This document shows positions 1-12,345 of a stretch of 64,000 nucleotides of DNA, one piece after another. Location: positions 310,001 through 374,000 of the forward strand of contig MU400529.1 of NCBI GenBank assembly GCA_022578965.1. The letters run 5' to 3'. The first letter of the stretch is position 1, and every line of letters starts with the position of its first letter. The notes below the pieces were generated by a model. The model had not been told where the DNA came from. It did not search any database and saw only the letters and a program-made list of their open reading frames with translations. This DNA comes from Xylaria sp. FL1777 (taxonomy: Eukaryota > Ascomycota > Sordariomycetes > Xylariales > Xylariaceae). Position numbers and translations under genes: made by a program.

Positions 1-3000
1 AGCAAAAACATTTTAAAAAAAAAGCTTTTAAATTTTTTGTTAATAAGTTTATTTTTTAAAAAAAAGCAAAATTTAAAAAAATGCTAAAAAAGGTTATTAA
101 TAACAAAAAAACCTAAAAAGCTTTTATTAAAAAAAACTATAAAAAAATAATATATAAAAGCTAAATATTTATAACTTAATAAATAACTTAAAAATATTAC
201 TAAAAAAGCTTTTATTAAAATATTTATGTTATAATTGCTAGTTGCTTTAATTGCTACAAATTTACTAATAATAAAAAAACTAAAAAACATTATTTTAATT
301 ATTTTTTAAATCTTTTAGTTTTTTAAGTTATAAATATATAAACTATACTATTAAATAATAAATTTAAAGCTATTATAAAAGCAAAATGCAAAATAACAAT
401 TTATTTAAAAGTTAAACTTTTAAAACATATAGATTTTTTAAAAATACTTAAATTTATTAAAAAAAAAATTATATTTTAGCATAAAGTTTTTATAAAAATT
501 AAATATAATAATAACTTTAAATTTAAAAAAAAAATAAAAAGCGTAGTAAATATTTTAAGCTATAAAATAAATTATAGTTTAGCTTATTATTTTTAGGCTT
601 AAAGCTTTATTAAAAAAAGCTATAAACTAATAAAAAAAAGCTTTATATAAATAATAAATAAAACTAAAAAAAATTAGCTAAAATATTTAAACTTAGTAAT
701 ATAAACAAACTGCATTTTTATATATTATTATAACTATAGCTTATATAAGCTAATATATAAAAAAATGCTAATTTTGCTAGTAAAAAATATAATATTAATA
801 TAAAAAATAATTAAATAATAAAATGTTGCTTTTTATAAAAATTTTATTAAAACTAAAGTTAAGCAGCTAAAACATTATAACTAAAATATTATAAAAGTTA
901 AAACAATTATAACTAAAAAAAAAAGATTAGCTATAAAAGCTAAATTTTAAAAAAACGCTTATAAAATTAAACAACTATTTAAAAAAAGCTTTTTTGTTTT
1001 TTTTTATAATATTATGCTTTTAATAAATAAGTTTAATAATAAAAAGCTGCTATATAAATAAGTTAACTTTTATAAAATTAAAAAAAATGTTAATTATAAA
1101 TAATATTAATTAGTAAAACTAACTAGCAAAAAATTAAAAAAGTTGTTTTTTTTTAAAAAATTAAAGCAATTTATATAAAATAACTAAAAATACTAAAAAC
1201 TAAAAAATTTTAACTTTAATATATAAACTACTAATATTATAGCTATTTATTAAAAATAAAATTAAAACAATAAAGCTTTTAATAATTAAAGCTATAATAG
1301 TTAAGCTATAAAAAGCAAAAAAAATATAACAAGTTATAAAAGCTTTTTAAGTTTATAAAAGCTATAATGCAACTTTTAGCACTTTAAACATTTTAAATGC
1401 TAAAAAATATAATAGTTTATTTTATTTTTTAAGCTATTATACTATAAAACGCTTTAAAAAGTAATAACTAATAAAAGTTAAAACAACAAATTTTTTTTTT
1501 TTTTTTTTTGTTTTTTTATTAATTGTTTTGTTTTTTATTTTTACTATTTATATAAGTTTATATAATTAAGTTATAATGCATAAAACTATTTTTCTTTGCT
1601 TAAAACTAAGCGTATTTTTTATAGCTTTTTTTTTATTAGTTTTATATTTATTAGTTTTATAGCAGCTAGTTTATTAGTACTTTTTTTATTATTACGCTAA
1701 AAATATAGGTTTTTATTTTATTTTGATATTTTTTAAATAATTTAGTAGCTTAGTTTTAGTATAAATTATTATTGCTTTTTTTTAAAAATGCATAAAAACA
1801 AAAAAAACAAAAATAAAAACTGCTTATTAGTTTTAATTACTTAAGTTTATTTTACTATATTAATGCTTACATATAAGTTTTTTTACTTTTAATTGCTTTA
1901 TTACTTTTATTTAAAACTAAATAGCTTTTTTTGCTTTTAGTTTAAACTATTTAATACTTAATAAAAACTTTAAAACTACTAAAAAGCAAAAAACATTATT
2001 ACTATATTTTAAGAAGTTATTAATTTATATATTACATATTTAAACTACTAGCAATAATTTAAAGCTGCTATTAAGCAATAATAAGCATTTAATAAAACAA
2101 CAAACATTTAAGCAAAGTTTAAAGCAAGCTTAATAAAAACAAAATCTTGCTATAAAAAATTAAGCAAAATTATTTAATTATATAAAGCTAAAAAAATAAA
2201 AACTAAAAAAAAAACAGAAAAAAATTTAACAATTTAGTATTAATAGTTTTTATTTTATATATTTTTAAGTTTTTTATTATAAAAGTTTTATATATTTACA
2301 TTTATAAATATTATAATTTAACTCTTTATATAATAATTATTTTTTTTTTATTTATTATGCTTAAAAAGAAGTTTATAAGCTATGCAATATAAAAAAATAA
2401 TTATAAATTATATTAAAAAAAGCATTGCTATATAAGCAAATTGTTTAATTTTTTTATTTTATTTTACTTTATATAATTTATTTAATTTATTTTTTTAGCT
2501 ATTTTTTTAAATATTTAAGCATTATGCTAATTTTTTAAGCAATACTAAATTATTGCTTACTAATATTATATTTAATAAGCTAAGCAATAAAACTAACTTA
2601 AAAAAAACGCTTTAATTTATGTTTTAATTTAGTTTTTTTTTTAGTTAAGCAAATAAAAGTATTTTTAATTAAAACTATTTATTTTTTAAAGTTTTTAAGC
2701 ATAAGATTTTTTTTAATTATTATAGTTATTATATTAGCTTTAAAATATTTAGCTATATTGTTTTTAAACTTATAAAATAAACAGTTTTATAACTAAATAA
2801 TAAACGTGTAATTAGTATATATATTAAATTTTTATTTTAAAATAGTGCAACAAAAAAAAAAAAAAAAAAGCTTTATATACTTTTTACTTTTTGCTATTAT
2901 TAGTAACTATTTATAATATTTACAAAATATAACATTTTATATTTTAAATAGCTATATAAATATAACTATAAGTTAATAAAAATTATAAAAGATTTAATAC

Positions 3001-6000
3001 ATATATTTGCTTTAAAAATTACTTTTAGTTATTTTTATATATAATAAGCAAAATTTTAAATGCTTTTGCTTTTTTATTTAGTTAAAGCTAGCTTAAATAT
3101 ATTAATTTATATAACATATATAAAAAAAATTATAACTAACTTTTTATTAAATATATTTATTGCTAATATTACTACTAAAAATTTTGATTTATAAATAGCT
3201 TAATGCTTAATTATATAAAACAAAAAAAATTAGCTAAATAAAAAAAACAAAATCTAAAAAAAAAAAAAGCATATATATTTTACTATTTATTAATAAACTT
3301 AACTTTTTAAATATTATAAATATAATTATTTATTAACTAAACAATATTAATTTTTTAAATATTAATTAACTGCTATAATATTTTTTAATTATTAAAAACT
3401 TTATTAATAATAAAAGAATTATTTTTTAAATGCTTAATTAAGCAAGCATTAATTATACTACTTAAAAACAAAAACTTTATAATAAAAGCATAAACTAAGT
3501 AGTTTAAAAACTTAAGTACTAAAAAAAAAAATTGCAAGAAAAATTTAAGCTTTAAAACTATTTAAAAAAAAACAAATTAAAAAAAAAACAAGCTTTTTTT
3601 TTATATTTATTAAAGCTTAAATTATTTATTTTGCTATTAGTAATAATAAATATTTAAAAAAAGTAAATTATAAATATATTAAAAAAAAACTAAAAAATAA
3701 TTATTTAATTAATTAAAACTATTTTATTTGTTTATTTTTTAATTAATATTAATATAAATATATAAAAATTAATTATTATAAGAATATTTAATAATTAATA
3801 ATCTATTTTAGCAATAAAATAATTAATTAATAAATTAAAAATAATATAGTAAGTTTATAAAAAAAAAATGTGCTAGTTTAAAAATATATATTTTAGCTTT
3901 TTTTTTATTATATTTGCTTTATTAAACTTTTTATTTATACTTAACTTTGTTATTTTATTTATTTAATAAGTTTTAACTTTTTATATTTAGCATAAATGCT
4001 TTTAATATTTATATTTAAAAAATCTTATAATTATTAAAAAATAATAACTTAAATTAGCAATTAAAAATATTAAATTATATATAACAAATAGTACTAATAT
4101 TAATACTTGCACTTTATATTTTTTATACTATTTATTTTTGCATTTTTAATTTATATTAAAATTTTTAACTTGCTTATATTTTTTATTAAATTGTAAAATA
4201 TAGCAAAAATATATATATGCTTAAATATTATTAAAAATTGCTTTTATTATATATATATGCTTTTAATTATTATATTTTTTATTTTTAAAGAAGTTATTAG
4301 TACTATAAATTAACTAAAAATAAAAGCATTTTTTTTTAAAAGTTTTAAAAAGCTAACATTTAATATTAAAGCATATAAACAACTAGTATAAAAAATAGCA
4401 AACTTTAAAAAAAAAGCAAAAAAAAAAAAAAAATAAATATATATATATAAACTTAACTGCTAATTATAAAGAGCTTTTTTTTAAAAATTAATAGCTTTTT
4501 AAAAACAGCTTTAAAAAAAAGCTAATAATTGTTAAAAATTTAAAGTATAAAAAATATTTAGCTTGCTAGCCTTTTTTATAGATTAAAAAACTAAATATAA
4601 AAAATGTTTAGCTAAAAAACATACTGCTTTTTTTAGTTAATGTTTTTTTAAAGTTTGTTTTAAAGTTTTATTTTATATAAAAAAAAGTAACTTTTATAAA
4701 AAGTTTATTTTTTAAAAACCTAAAAAAAAAAAAAAAAATAGTACTAAAAAAGCACTTTAATTACGCATTTTTTAAAAATAGCAAAACTTACTAAAACTTA
4801 TTTTTAGATTTAGTTTAATAAATATAAAAAAAAACAATATATTTAATATATAAAAAATATTATAATAAAAAAGCGTTAAAATATTAATAGTTTATACTAT
4901 ACGTAATTTTAATAAAAGTTCTTTATACTTTTAATTTATTGCTTAATAAAAAAGCGCTTAATTTTTAAAAAAAAGCTTTTATAGCATATTTTGCTATATA
5001 AAACCGCTTAATAAACATAAATAAAACGTTATTTTATATATTTAAATTAAAAATTAAATATTTAAAGGCATTTTTATAAGCTATAAATTAAATGTTAAAA
5101 TTTATAGCTATAAAAAGTTTTATAATGTTAATATAATACTTATTTAAAATTAAAAAACATTATAAAAATAATAATTTTTGCTTTAATAAGTTTAATATTA
5201 TATTTATAAAAAATTTAATAGTTTTAGCAATAAAGCTAAAACTATATAAAAAATAAAAACCTGCAGTATAAAAACTAAATATTTAATAGTTATTATTTAT
5301 AAAATTTTTAAAAAAACTGCTATTAAAAAAAGCTTTAAATAATTATTAAAAAAATAATAATATAAAACATTTTAATAAACTAAAGTTTTATAATAAACAA
5401 AAGCTAGCTTATTATTTTTTGTTAAATAAAGTTTTAAAAATAATATATAAAAATAATAAAAAGTAGTAATTAAAAACTTTTTTTTTAAAGCAATAAATAG
5501 CTATTAAAAAAACTTATTAGTATAAATAAAAATATTTAAATTATTAAAAAAGGCTTGCTATTTATAGCTATTATAAAAACTTTTATAAAGTAAACATTAC
5601 AAAATAAAAAATTAAAGCTATTTATATTATAAATATTTTTATAAAGCTAAACGCTAAAAAATAACTAAATAAGCATAAAATAAAAGCTTTACTAAACGTA
5701 TTACTTTAGTTATATATAAATAAAAAAGCTAAAGCTTTAAAAATAAATATTAAACCTAAATATAGCTAATTTATAAAAAATTTTTTTATAAATTAATAAA
5801 ACATAAAATAAGCTATAATAATTACTGCAACTTTTTAAATAAAATATTTTATAATAAAATATTGCTTAAATAATTATTAAATTATTATTTTTATTAATAT
5901 TGTTTTAAAAGTAGCATATATTTTAAACTTTAAATATATTACTAATAAAAATAACAAATAAATTTTTTAAAAATTATAAAAGTATTAAATAATAAAGCAC

Positions 6001-7075
6001 TTTAATATAAAGATTATATTAAGCTATTTTATATTTTTTTGTTTTTGCTAGCATAATAATTATATATATAAGTTTATTAAAGCTTTATATTTATATTATA
6101 TATTTTATAACTTAATAAGCTAATATTTAAAAAAAAGTATTAATAATTAAAAAAATTATAAATAGCTTATTTAATTTTTAAAAGCAAACTTTAAAAGGCA
6201 TTTTAGCCTTAAGTTATAAAAAGATTTACGTTTATTACTTTTAATAAGCGCTAAATTTTATTATTTCTTAAAAGAACTAAAAGTAATTTTTTTTAAATTT
6301 AATAAGTTAGCTTTTTTATTATTAAGCGCTAAAAATATATAAAGTAAAAAAAAAACGCTAAAAAAAAAACTAAAAGTTAATTGTTTTGTTTTTTTAGTGC
6401 TTTTTACTTTAAAGTATAAAAAAAGTTTCTAGCAAAAAAAACTAATAATTATATTAAAAAAGTTATATTATAAATAATATAAAAACATTTTAGCAATATA
6501 AAGTTATTTTGCTATAAAAACCTTTATAAATATTTTTTTTTTTAAGTATAATAAGCTAAATATAAAACTTAGCTAAGCTTAATAGTTTAAAAAAAAAAAA
6601 GTATAAACTTTTTATAAGCATTTTTATAAAAAAAACACTAAGCATTTTTAAAAGCTTTTGTTTATATATTTAAATATATAAAAAAGCTAAAATTAGTTTT
6701 AATAAAGCTATAATATTTTTATAAGTACTAAAGCTTAAGCTACTTTTAAATATAGCAAAAAAAATAAAAAAGAACTTATAAAACTAAATAAGCAAAAAAA
6801 AATAATATTAACTTTGTTTAAAAAATATTAGTAAAAATAAAAAACTTTATAATTATAAATATTAAAATAAACTAAAAGCAGCTATATTTTAATAAAAAAA
6901 AATTAAAATAAAATAAAATAGCTAAATAAGCTAACTAACTAATTAAAATAAGTTTAAACTAAATTATATAATAAAAATAAAAGTATAAATATTACGCTAG
7001 ATTTTAAAGTATAAATTTAACTATTATATATAACATTATAAAAATTAGCTACAGTTGCTTTATTTATATTATTAG
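1..7075. repeat. A+T-rich, gene-free block (probable RIP-mutated repeat heterochromatin)
   Basis: About 7 kb is almost entirely A and T, with no convincing reading frame; every frame breaks quickly into TAA/TAG stops. Long homopolymers occur, for example a T run at about 1491-1510. The few remaining C bases sit almost only after A or G, and the few G bases almost only before T or C. The block stops within a few tens of bases near 7075, where normal mixed sequence begins. This is what a repeat or transposon cluster looks like after saturating C-to-T mutation such as repeat-induced point mutation; it could be subtelomeric, pericentromeric or an AT isochore. No telomere repeat or recognisable element ends are visible. 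The identity of the original repeat is not recoverable by eye. Confidence 0.85.
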
Positions 7076-7968
7076 ATAGCCCTTTAATTGATCGTTTAAT
7101 TCCCTAATTCATACATAGCTTAATTGCTTAGATGCGTAAGTTATGACTTATCTCCTTGCAATTGGAGTGTTGTGGTAGATCTTGCGCGATCACACTGCTC
7201 CATTTCAGTATATGATACTACGGCAGGTACCTATTGAGTAAAGTCAAAGTGGCTTGAGGCTTTTTAATCTACCCTACTGCCAACTTGGCCAACTGTCCTA
7301 AAAGTGAAGCTCATACAGTGCAAATAAGGCAAGATGATCTGGAACTACATCCGCTGTCTCATTACTTTCAAGTTGTATCCGTGGGTAAGATCATACTCTT
7401 ACGCTGTGAGATGTGCATGCATGATACTTATATCTGGAACTTGGGACACCGAAACCTTTCCTATTTCTAGTAACATGGGCAACGCACTTACCGCCACTAC
7501 TTTAGAGCTGCACTAGAATTTGGCGGTATACCAAAAAGTCACGATTTTCCCTTGTTCCTGCTGTGCTTATGCGTCTTGATATTTGCTCGTGGGTAAAATG
7601 CCTATTTGGTTCACCAAAGGCTAGATCTAGTCCTCACATGGATCGCGCTTTAGGTTCATAAGAGAGATGATAACTTGAACACTGATAAGTAAGAGTTTCT
7701 TTTTGGGGTAAATCCAGGGTGAAGACGTAAGTAAGAATTGTGACAAGAAGGGAACGAAAATGAAATCAGAATGGAAGCGCAAGATCCATCAATGGAGGTT
7801 TATCTTATTCGTAAAGTCGTTGAATATATGAACCTCCCCGTCACAATCACTGAAGATATGACGCATCTAATCCGATCACGACGGATTGCGCCATTTAAAT
7901 ATTCACTTTCATCGGATCGCCTGTCATAGAACCACTCAAACACAAGACAGTACTACAAACTCCCAACT
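7076..7968. other. Intergenic transition zone, no gene seen
   Basis: Ordinary base composition returns here after the A+T-rich block. Only short overlapping frames (60-80 codons) occur, without family resemblance or splice continuity. It forms the 3' flank of the minus-strand O-methyltransferase. Confidence 0.6.
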
Positions 7969-9522
7969 TCAAGCCAATTCAGCCTCGATAATACTTTCCA
8001 AGGACGACCGATGCTGCCATATCTTGCGGACCTCGAAGCCAGCAGCCCGAAGAAGCTCCCTCCATCTCCTTTCTGTCCGTTCGGCAGCGGATATCAAGTG
8101 CATGAGGCTGACGTCGGCGACGCTCTGATATAGTGTTGCCCCTGTGCTCACAAGGACGCTCTCGTAAAGGAGAAGCTTCGAGTATCCCTTCTTCATTGCA
8201 ACAGCTGTGCTGTTGAGAATGCGCGCCGCATCGTAGTCATCCCAATCATGTAGAATTGCGTGCATGAAGTAAGCCCGAGCCCCTGAGTAGCGCAAGGTAT
8301 ATTAGTTACATGCTTACGGCCACTAGTGTGGGTTATGCAAGTTAACCCAATTGTAATGCGCAGCTTGTTGAAGTTGAGCTAACTACCACTCTGTTTGAAA
8401 AGCCGATGCCTAAGGATTCTATTTACTCACCTTCTACGGGTTGAGGCGTGAAGAAGTCATGGGCCTGTACTGTGATCTTTTCATTCACTTTCGCCATCGC
8501 GATGACGCCTGGTGTATCCTGTAGAATGAGCTTTCCGCTGGGGAGGTTCGGATACCGACTGAGCAGTCGTTCAATATCTACACCGTGAGCACCCCCTACA
8601 TCAACGAAGAATGGCACTTCACCATTAGTGTCAAAGTCGCGCATGAGGATTTTCGTGTCGTAAATCTTAGTCCAGTCGAGCTTATAGGCTGCCAGTCCGC
8701 GCATGAATCCGATGAAGCTGGCCTGGTATTCCGGATTTGCGCGGCATCGCTCGAACATACCCAGTCTTTCTGGCGTCAGATCCATGTAGCTCGAGTTACT
8801 TGGGTCTAAGGGCTCCGCGTAAGCTGTGCGTGCCAAGAATTGTGGCAGCATCCGGCTCGAATCTAAACCATGATGTGTCCTTTCCAATGCGCATCAGTGT
8901 TAGAGTAACTGAAGACAGCACGAGAAGGAGAAAAAATGAGCCTCCTGCGTACCCTGATAGAATCGTTTGCGCAACTGGCCCGTCCGTCTGTCCTAACGCA
9001 TCCGAGAAAGAAGTGGCGCCGTATCGATCTTCTCCGAGCTCTCGAATGACGTTTTCAGCAGCTAGAAGTCGAAACAAACGACCTTGTATAGTTCATCAGT
9101 TACGATTTCATCATATATAAGGGGGCGAACTGGGCTATCTTACGGAGAAGCATCAAATCACACGGTATTCGAGCCAAAGGATGAAGTTCTAACAGCGACA
9201 TCTCACGTCGTTTGCTTAAATACCACGCCTCCCAAATTCCAACGTCCATGACGACTTGCACTGCCATGTGAGCATTCCCATTAATCCACGATAAGCGCCA
9301 TGCGCGCTCGAAGGGCGTCTCTACACGAGCGAGGAGTCGTCGTGTCGCCTCTGCGATGGCTGCACGGTCGCCATGGCCTCTGGAATCATCTTCACAATCG
9401 GATACTTGGATGTTATCAAGAAGAGCGATGAGCGCTTTAGTTCTACTTGACGGCATCGTGGGATTTGGAGATCTCAGAATGCGGAGACATGTCCGATGGC
9501 TTTCCTTATTAGCACGAATCAA
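7969..9522 (-). CDS. SAM-dependent O-methyltransferase (COMT / sterigmatocystin-OMT-like family)
   Basis: This gene should transfer a methyl group from SAM to a hydroxyl of an aromatic or polyketide-type small molecule. Four exons join in frame: 9522-9144, 9082-8953, 8879-8431 and 8282-7969 (423 residues). The first intron reconnects a winged-helix segment (LLRRLFRLLAAENVI) that faces the substrate in this family. The SAM-binding motif lies near residues 262-268 (VDVGGAHG), and the catalytic His is about 331 in AILHDWDD. The family usually has GGGxG, so GGAHG is a variant. The start is uncertain: an in-frame Met at about residue 23 also fits. No polyketide synthase, cytochrome P450 or other tailoring gene lies beside it, so it is an orphan enzyme next to heterochromatin and its substrate cannot be named. 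Confidence 0.82.
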
Positions 9523-10281
9523 TATGCCGCATATCTACCTACCTAATCTACTCAGGTGTATAAGACCGACTAGCGCCGGCTAGTCGCAGACCTCAAATTA
9601 GAGAGCTAGGCATGACACGATGAAAGGTGTCATCGCATCGTCATTTGTGGGAAAAGGTTGGAATTCCAAGGACGTATGGTGAAACATCTTGAGAGCGGGA
9701 AAGTGACTAGGATTAGCACACGGCATCTTAATTTAGATTGGGTTACGTAGATTATACAAATTCCCGGCTTCGAAGCAAACCCAGTCCCCTGTCTTGGAGC
9801 CCTTTGACTCCTGATCCATTCCTTATTATAAACTCTCATATCTCTCGTAACAGGTTCAACCAACGATCTTAAAAGCTAACTGACTTAAGAAAAGAATATT
9901 ATACTAATCTCAACGGTTCTTACTCTTTGCTGATAAAAACACTAGTGAACAAGAGACCTTGGACTTTTATGACGCCGTGGCTCCAACTAGAGCACCAGGA
10001 ACGGGACAAGCAACCAATATACAGCGATAATTCTTATGCAACATAATCTAGTGGCATGCAATATGTTAACACCTAACCAAGTTGCTAATTATGACTAAGA
10101 TGCAGATATAAATATTCATGCGTGTTTTATGTTCAGCTCAGGAGTCTCTGTTCGAAGTCCCTAAGATTACTAAAATATTGAATCAGCGCCAAGCTTATAC
10201 CTACTGGGCTACTTCCTAACCCTCCTAATTCCACCGTAGTATAGGCATTTGCGAGTAATGGCTTCCATCAAATAGGAAACA
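9523..10281. other. Intergenic, nothing recognised
   Basis: About 760 bases lie between the methyltransferase 5' end and the tRNA. Only short frames occur, including a 77-codon minus frame at 9630-9863 with no recognisable features. The left part must hold the methyltransferase promoter. Confidence 0.5.
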
Positions 10282-10365
10282 GGCCTCGTGGCCCAATGGC
10301 AAGGCGTCTGACTACGATTGAAAAGCGCAATCAGGAGATTCTGGGTTCGACCCCCAGCGAGGTCA
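10282..10365 (+). tRNA. tRNA-Arg (anticodon ACG) with a 12-nt intron
   Basis: The acceptor stem pairs GGCCTCG (10282-10288) with CGAGGTC (10358-10364), leaving discriminator A at 10365. The D-arm pairs GCC with GGC. The anticodon stem TCTGA/TCAGG encloses a 19-nt segment that becomes a 7-nt loop (CT-ACG-A-A) once 12 nt one base 3' of the anticodon are removed, the standard position for nuclear tRNA introns. The T-arm is CTGGG-TTCGACC-CCCAG. Mature length is 72 nt. Inosine modification of A34 would let it read CGU/CGC/CGA codons (known for this isoacceptor). Confidence 0.9.
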
Positions 10366-10369
10366 TCTG

Positions 10370-10374
10370 TTTTT
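10370..10374 (+). terminator. RNA polymerase III T-tract terminator
   Basis: A run of five T bases lies five bases after the tRNA discriminator base, the usual Pol III termination signal. Confidence 0.75.
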
Positions 10375-10895
10375 GGTTTAGCTGTGAATTCTAATTTTTA
10401 GGATTATTGTTACCTAGCTAATGAGACTAAAGATGAAGGTCTAAGGCGGGAATAATCGAATAAAGTGGCGTGAACATCAATTTATCGCAGCACGATGGTT
10501 GTAAGAAAAGCGTGCAACACTCTACTCTATAAAGCTGCTACAGACCAAACTGCTCACATCATCCCATTTTTACTCTTATATTCAGTAGATAACCCACGGT
10601 CGCCCTGGGTGGAGAGAATTCTCAGACAAGTTGAATATGTATCGCAATGAGCATAATCGAGACACGGGGTAAATGGAAAAGAGCGCCAACCCTCAACCCC
10701 AAACTTCGAAGTCTACGCTACTTTCGACTTCAAGAATGATCCTAGTCATGAGCCAAAATCTTTTCACGATTCTGCGATGTTGGGCAGGTAATCATATTCT
10801 TATTATTCGTCTGCCACTATTGTTATGATGGGAACGAGTGACTGAAGGCTCATTGCTAAATAGCCTCACCTAGTAGAAAACGAAGATAGAATGTT

Positions 10896-12096
10896 TCAGG
10901 CATGAGACGCCACCTCATCCACCTGCAGCCTAAAGAAACCACCCTTAGCTGCGACGTCTTTTTGCAAATCCGCCATCCTCTTCTGATCGCCAGTTGGATC
11001 CTGCGAATCAGTTCCGAGCGTCCAGCCCAGGAACCCATTAGTGTAGTTGGGCTCAAAGCCGGCGTCGAGAACACCCAGCCTCTTGCCGTACGCGGTGACC
11101 TTCTCCCAGTCACGCCTGACGTTCTTCAGGTCCTTGGAGAAGTAGGCGTAGCTTCGCTCGAAGATCTTCCGATTGAGAGGCGTGTTCATGACGGGCTTGA
11201 AGTCGACATACTGGCTCCACGCCTCCTCGGGCTGCGCGATGACGAAGTCCGTGGCTTTCTTCACGGCGCGCAGGAACGCGCGGACCTTGTCTGGATTCGC
11301 GTCGATGAACTTCTCGTTCCCGATGTACAGGATCGAGCAGAAGCAGCAGCAGCCCAGCTCGGCCAGCTCGTCGATGCGCAGCATCTGGACGTCCGTCTTC
11401 GGGCGGCCCTGGGACGCGAGCCACTCCTCGAGCTCGACCATCTGCACGTTCTCGAGCCCAATGCCGGCGTCGATCTCGCCTGTGATGATGGCCTTCGTGA
11501 CATTCATCCCGCAGCGTACGGCAGTGTAGTCCGCTGGCGACATGCCGTAGTGCGACGTCAGCTCGTCGATCTGGATCTTGCCGAACTCGCCGACGTAGCC
11601 GATGCGCTTGCCCTTGAGGGTGTGGAAGTCCGGCGTGATGCCCGAGGACTTCAAGTAGACGACGCCGGTGAAGGGTTCGTCTAGAAGGCTGCCAATGGAA
11701 CGGACAGGGAAGCCACGGGCTTTGGCCTACACAGCAATATTAGCGTGTGCTCGACTTGCTTGCAAGCGATAAACTTACCGCCAGCGTATGGATCATGGCC
11801 TTGAACCCTAGGTCGACTTTACCCGTGCCGATAATCTCGGTGACATCCTGGGTCGACGTTAGTGGCTTTTACCAAGGAATGCATTCTACTCCCGCTTACG
11901 CTGGGATCATTTGGTTCGAGCAGGGCAACCTTGATGCCTTCCTCCTTGAAGAAGCCCTTCGACTGGGCCAGAAAGAGCGGAGCGTGGTACGGCGTAGCGT
12001 GCCTGGCTCATGTCAATCTACATTTCCTCATGAATTACCGCAGACTGCGCTTCATTCCTACCAGTTGGTCAGAAAAGTGATCTTGTCAGTCGACAT
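10896..12096 (-). CDS. THI5: HMP-phosphate synthase for thiamine biosynthesis (THI5/NMT1 family)
   Basis: This enzyme makes the pyrimidine half of thiamine (HMP-P). In yeast Thi5 it is known to consume PLP and one of its own histidines in a single-turnover, iron-dependent reaction. Exons 12096-12062, 12002-11900, 11847-11779 and 11726-10896 give 345 residues, the normal size. The start [18 protein letters not shown] is typical. Lys62 (PLP lysine), His66 (sacrificial histidine) and the CCCFC motif at 195-199 fall at the same numbers as in yeast Thi5. The C-terminal domain resembles periplasmic solute-binding folds, as known for the family. A TPP riboswitch sits in the 5' leader, so thiamine repression acts through splicing. 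Nothing looks broken. NMT1 is the usual name in filamentous fungi. Confidence 0.96.
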
Positions 12097-12117
12097 GGTG
12101 ACAGATCAAGCGCAATG

Positions 12118-12345
12118 CTGGCGGGGTCAGCACAACTTAGACTAGGGCTTAAAAGGGGAGGGAGGTAAAAGAAGCACGTCCTTTCGCTGGTATTATCCAG
12201 ATCAAGTTCGCCGGTATTTCTCAGATCAACTGCCCGCCGTGGTCTTTTGGCCTTCCATGCGACTCAATCAGATTGAGCGATGACAGGCCAGCAGAAACAC
12301 GGCGAGGCAAGTTGAACACCCGGGTGCATCATTTTGTATAGTTAC
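12118..12345 (-). other. Predicted 5'-leader intron carrying the TPP aptamer
   Basis: A donor AAG|GTAACT starts at 12345, 17 nt before the aptamer. Acceptor candidates precede the start codon, best at 12118 (GACCCCGCCAG), with a branch-like CTAAG/CTGAC upstream. The arrangement of donor, aptamer and acceptor all in the 5' leader matches the known Neurospora NMT1 design, where ligand binding changes splice-site choice. The exact acceptor is inferred. Confidence 0.65.
12174..12327 (-). promoter_or_regulatory. Thiamine pyrophosphate (TPP) riboswitch, THI element
   Basis: The aptamer reads 5' to 3' on the minus strand. P1 pairs GCAC (12327-12324) with GTGC (12177-12174). The conserved GGGTGTT follows. 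CAACT pairs with AGTTG, and GCC pairs with GGC, forming an elongated P2/P3 as in fungal versions. Next come the invariant CTGAGA (12224-12219) and the pyrophosphate-sensing arm GATCTGGATAATACCAGCG (12204-12186). It lies just upstream of the THI5 start and just inside a GTAACT splice donor. In fungi such elements repress expression by controlling alternative splicing when TPP is abundant. Confidence 0.94.

Noticed and set aside
84..290. 68-codon minus frame in the A+T-rich block
   Set aside because: Composition is only F/I/K/L/Y/N as expected from random A+T-rich DNA; no family features.
7285..7516. Two overlapping 60-codon frames
   Set aside because: They overlap in different frames, have no motifs and no splice continuity.
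10902..11684. 260-codon plus frame opposite THI5
   Set aside because: Antisense shadow of the strongly supported THI5 exon 4.
11747..12145. 132-codon plus frame
   Set aside because: Lies opposite THI5 exons and introns that join in phase on the minus strand.
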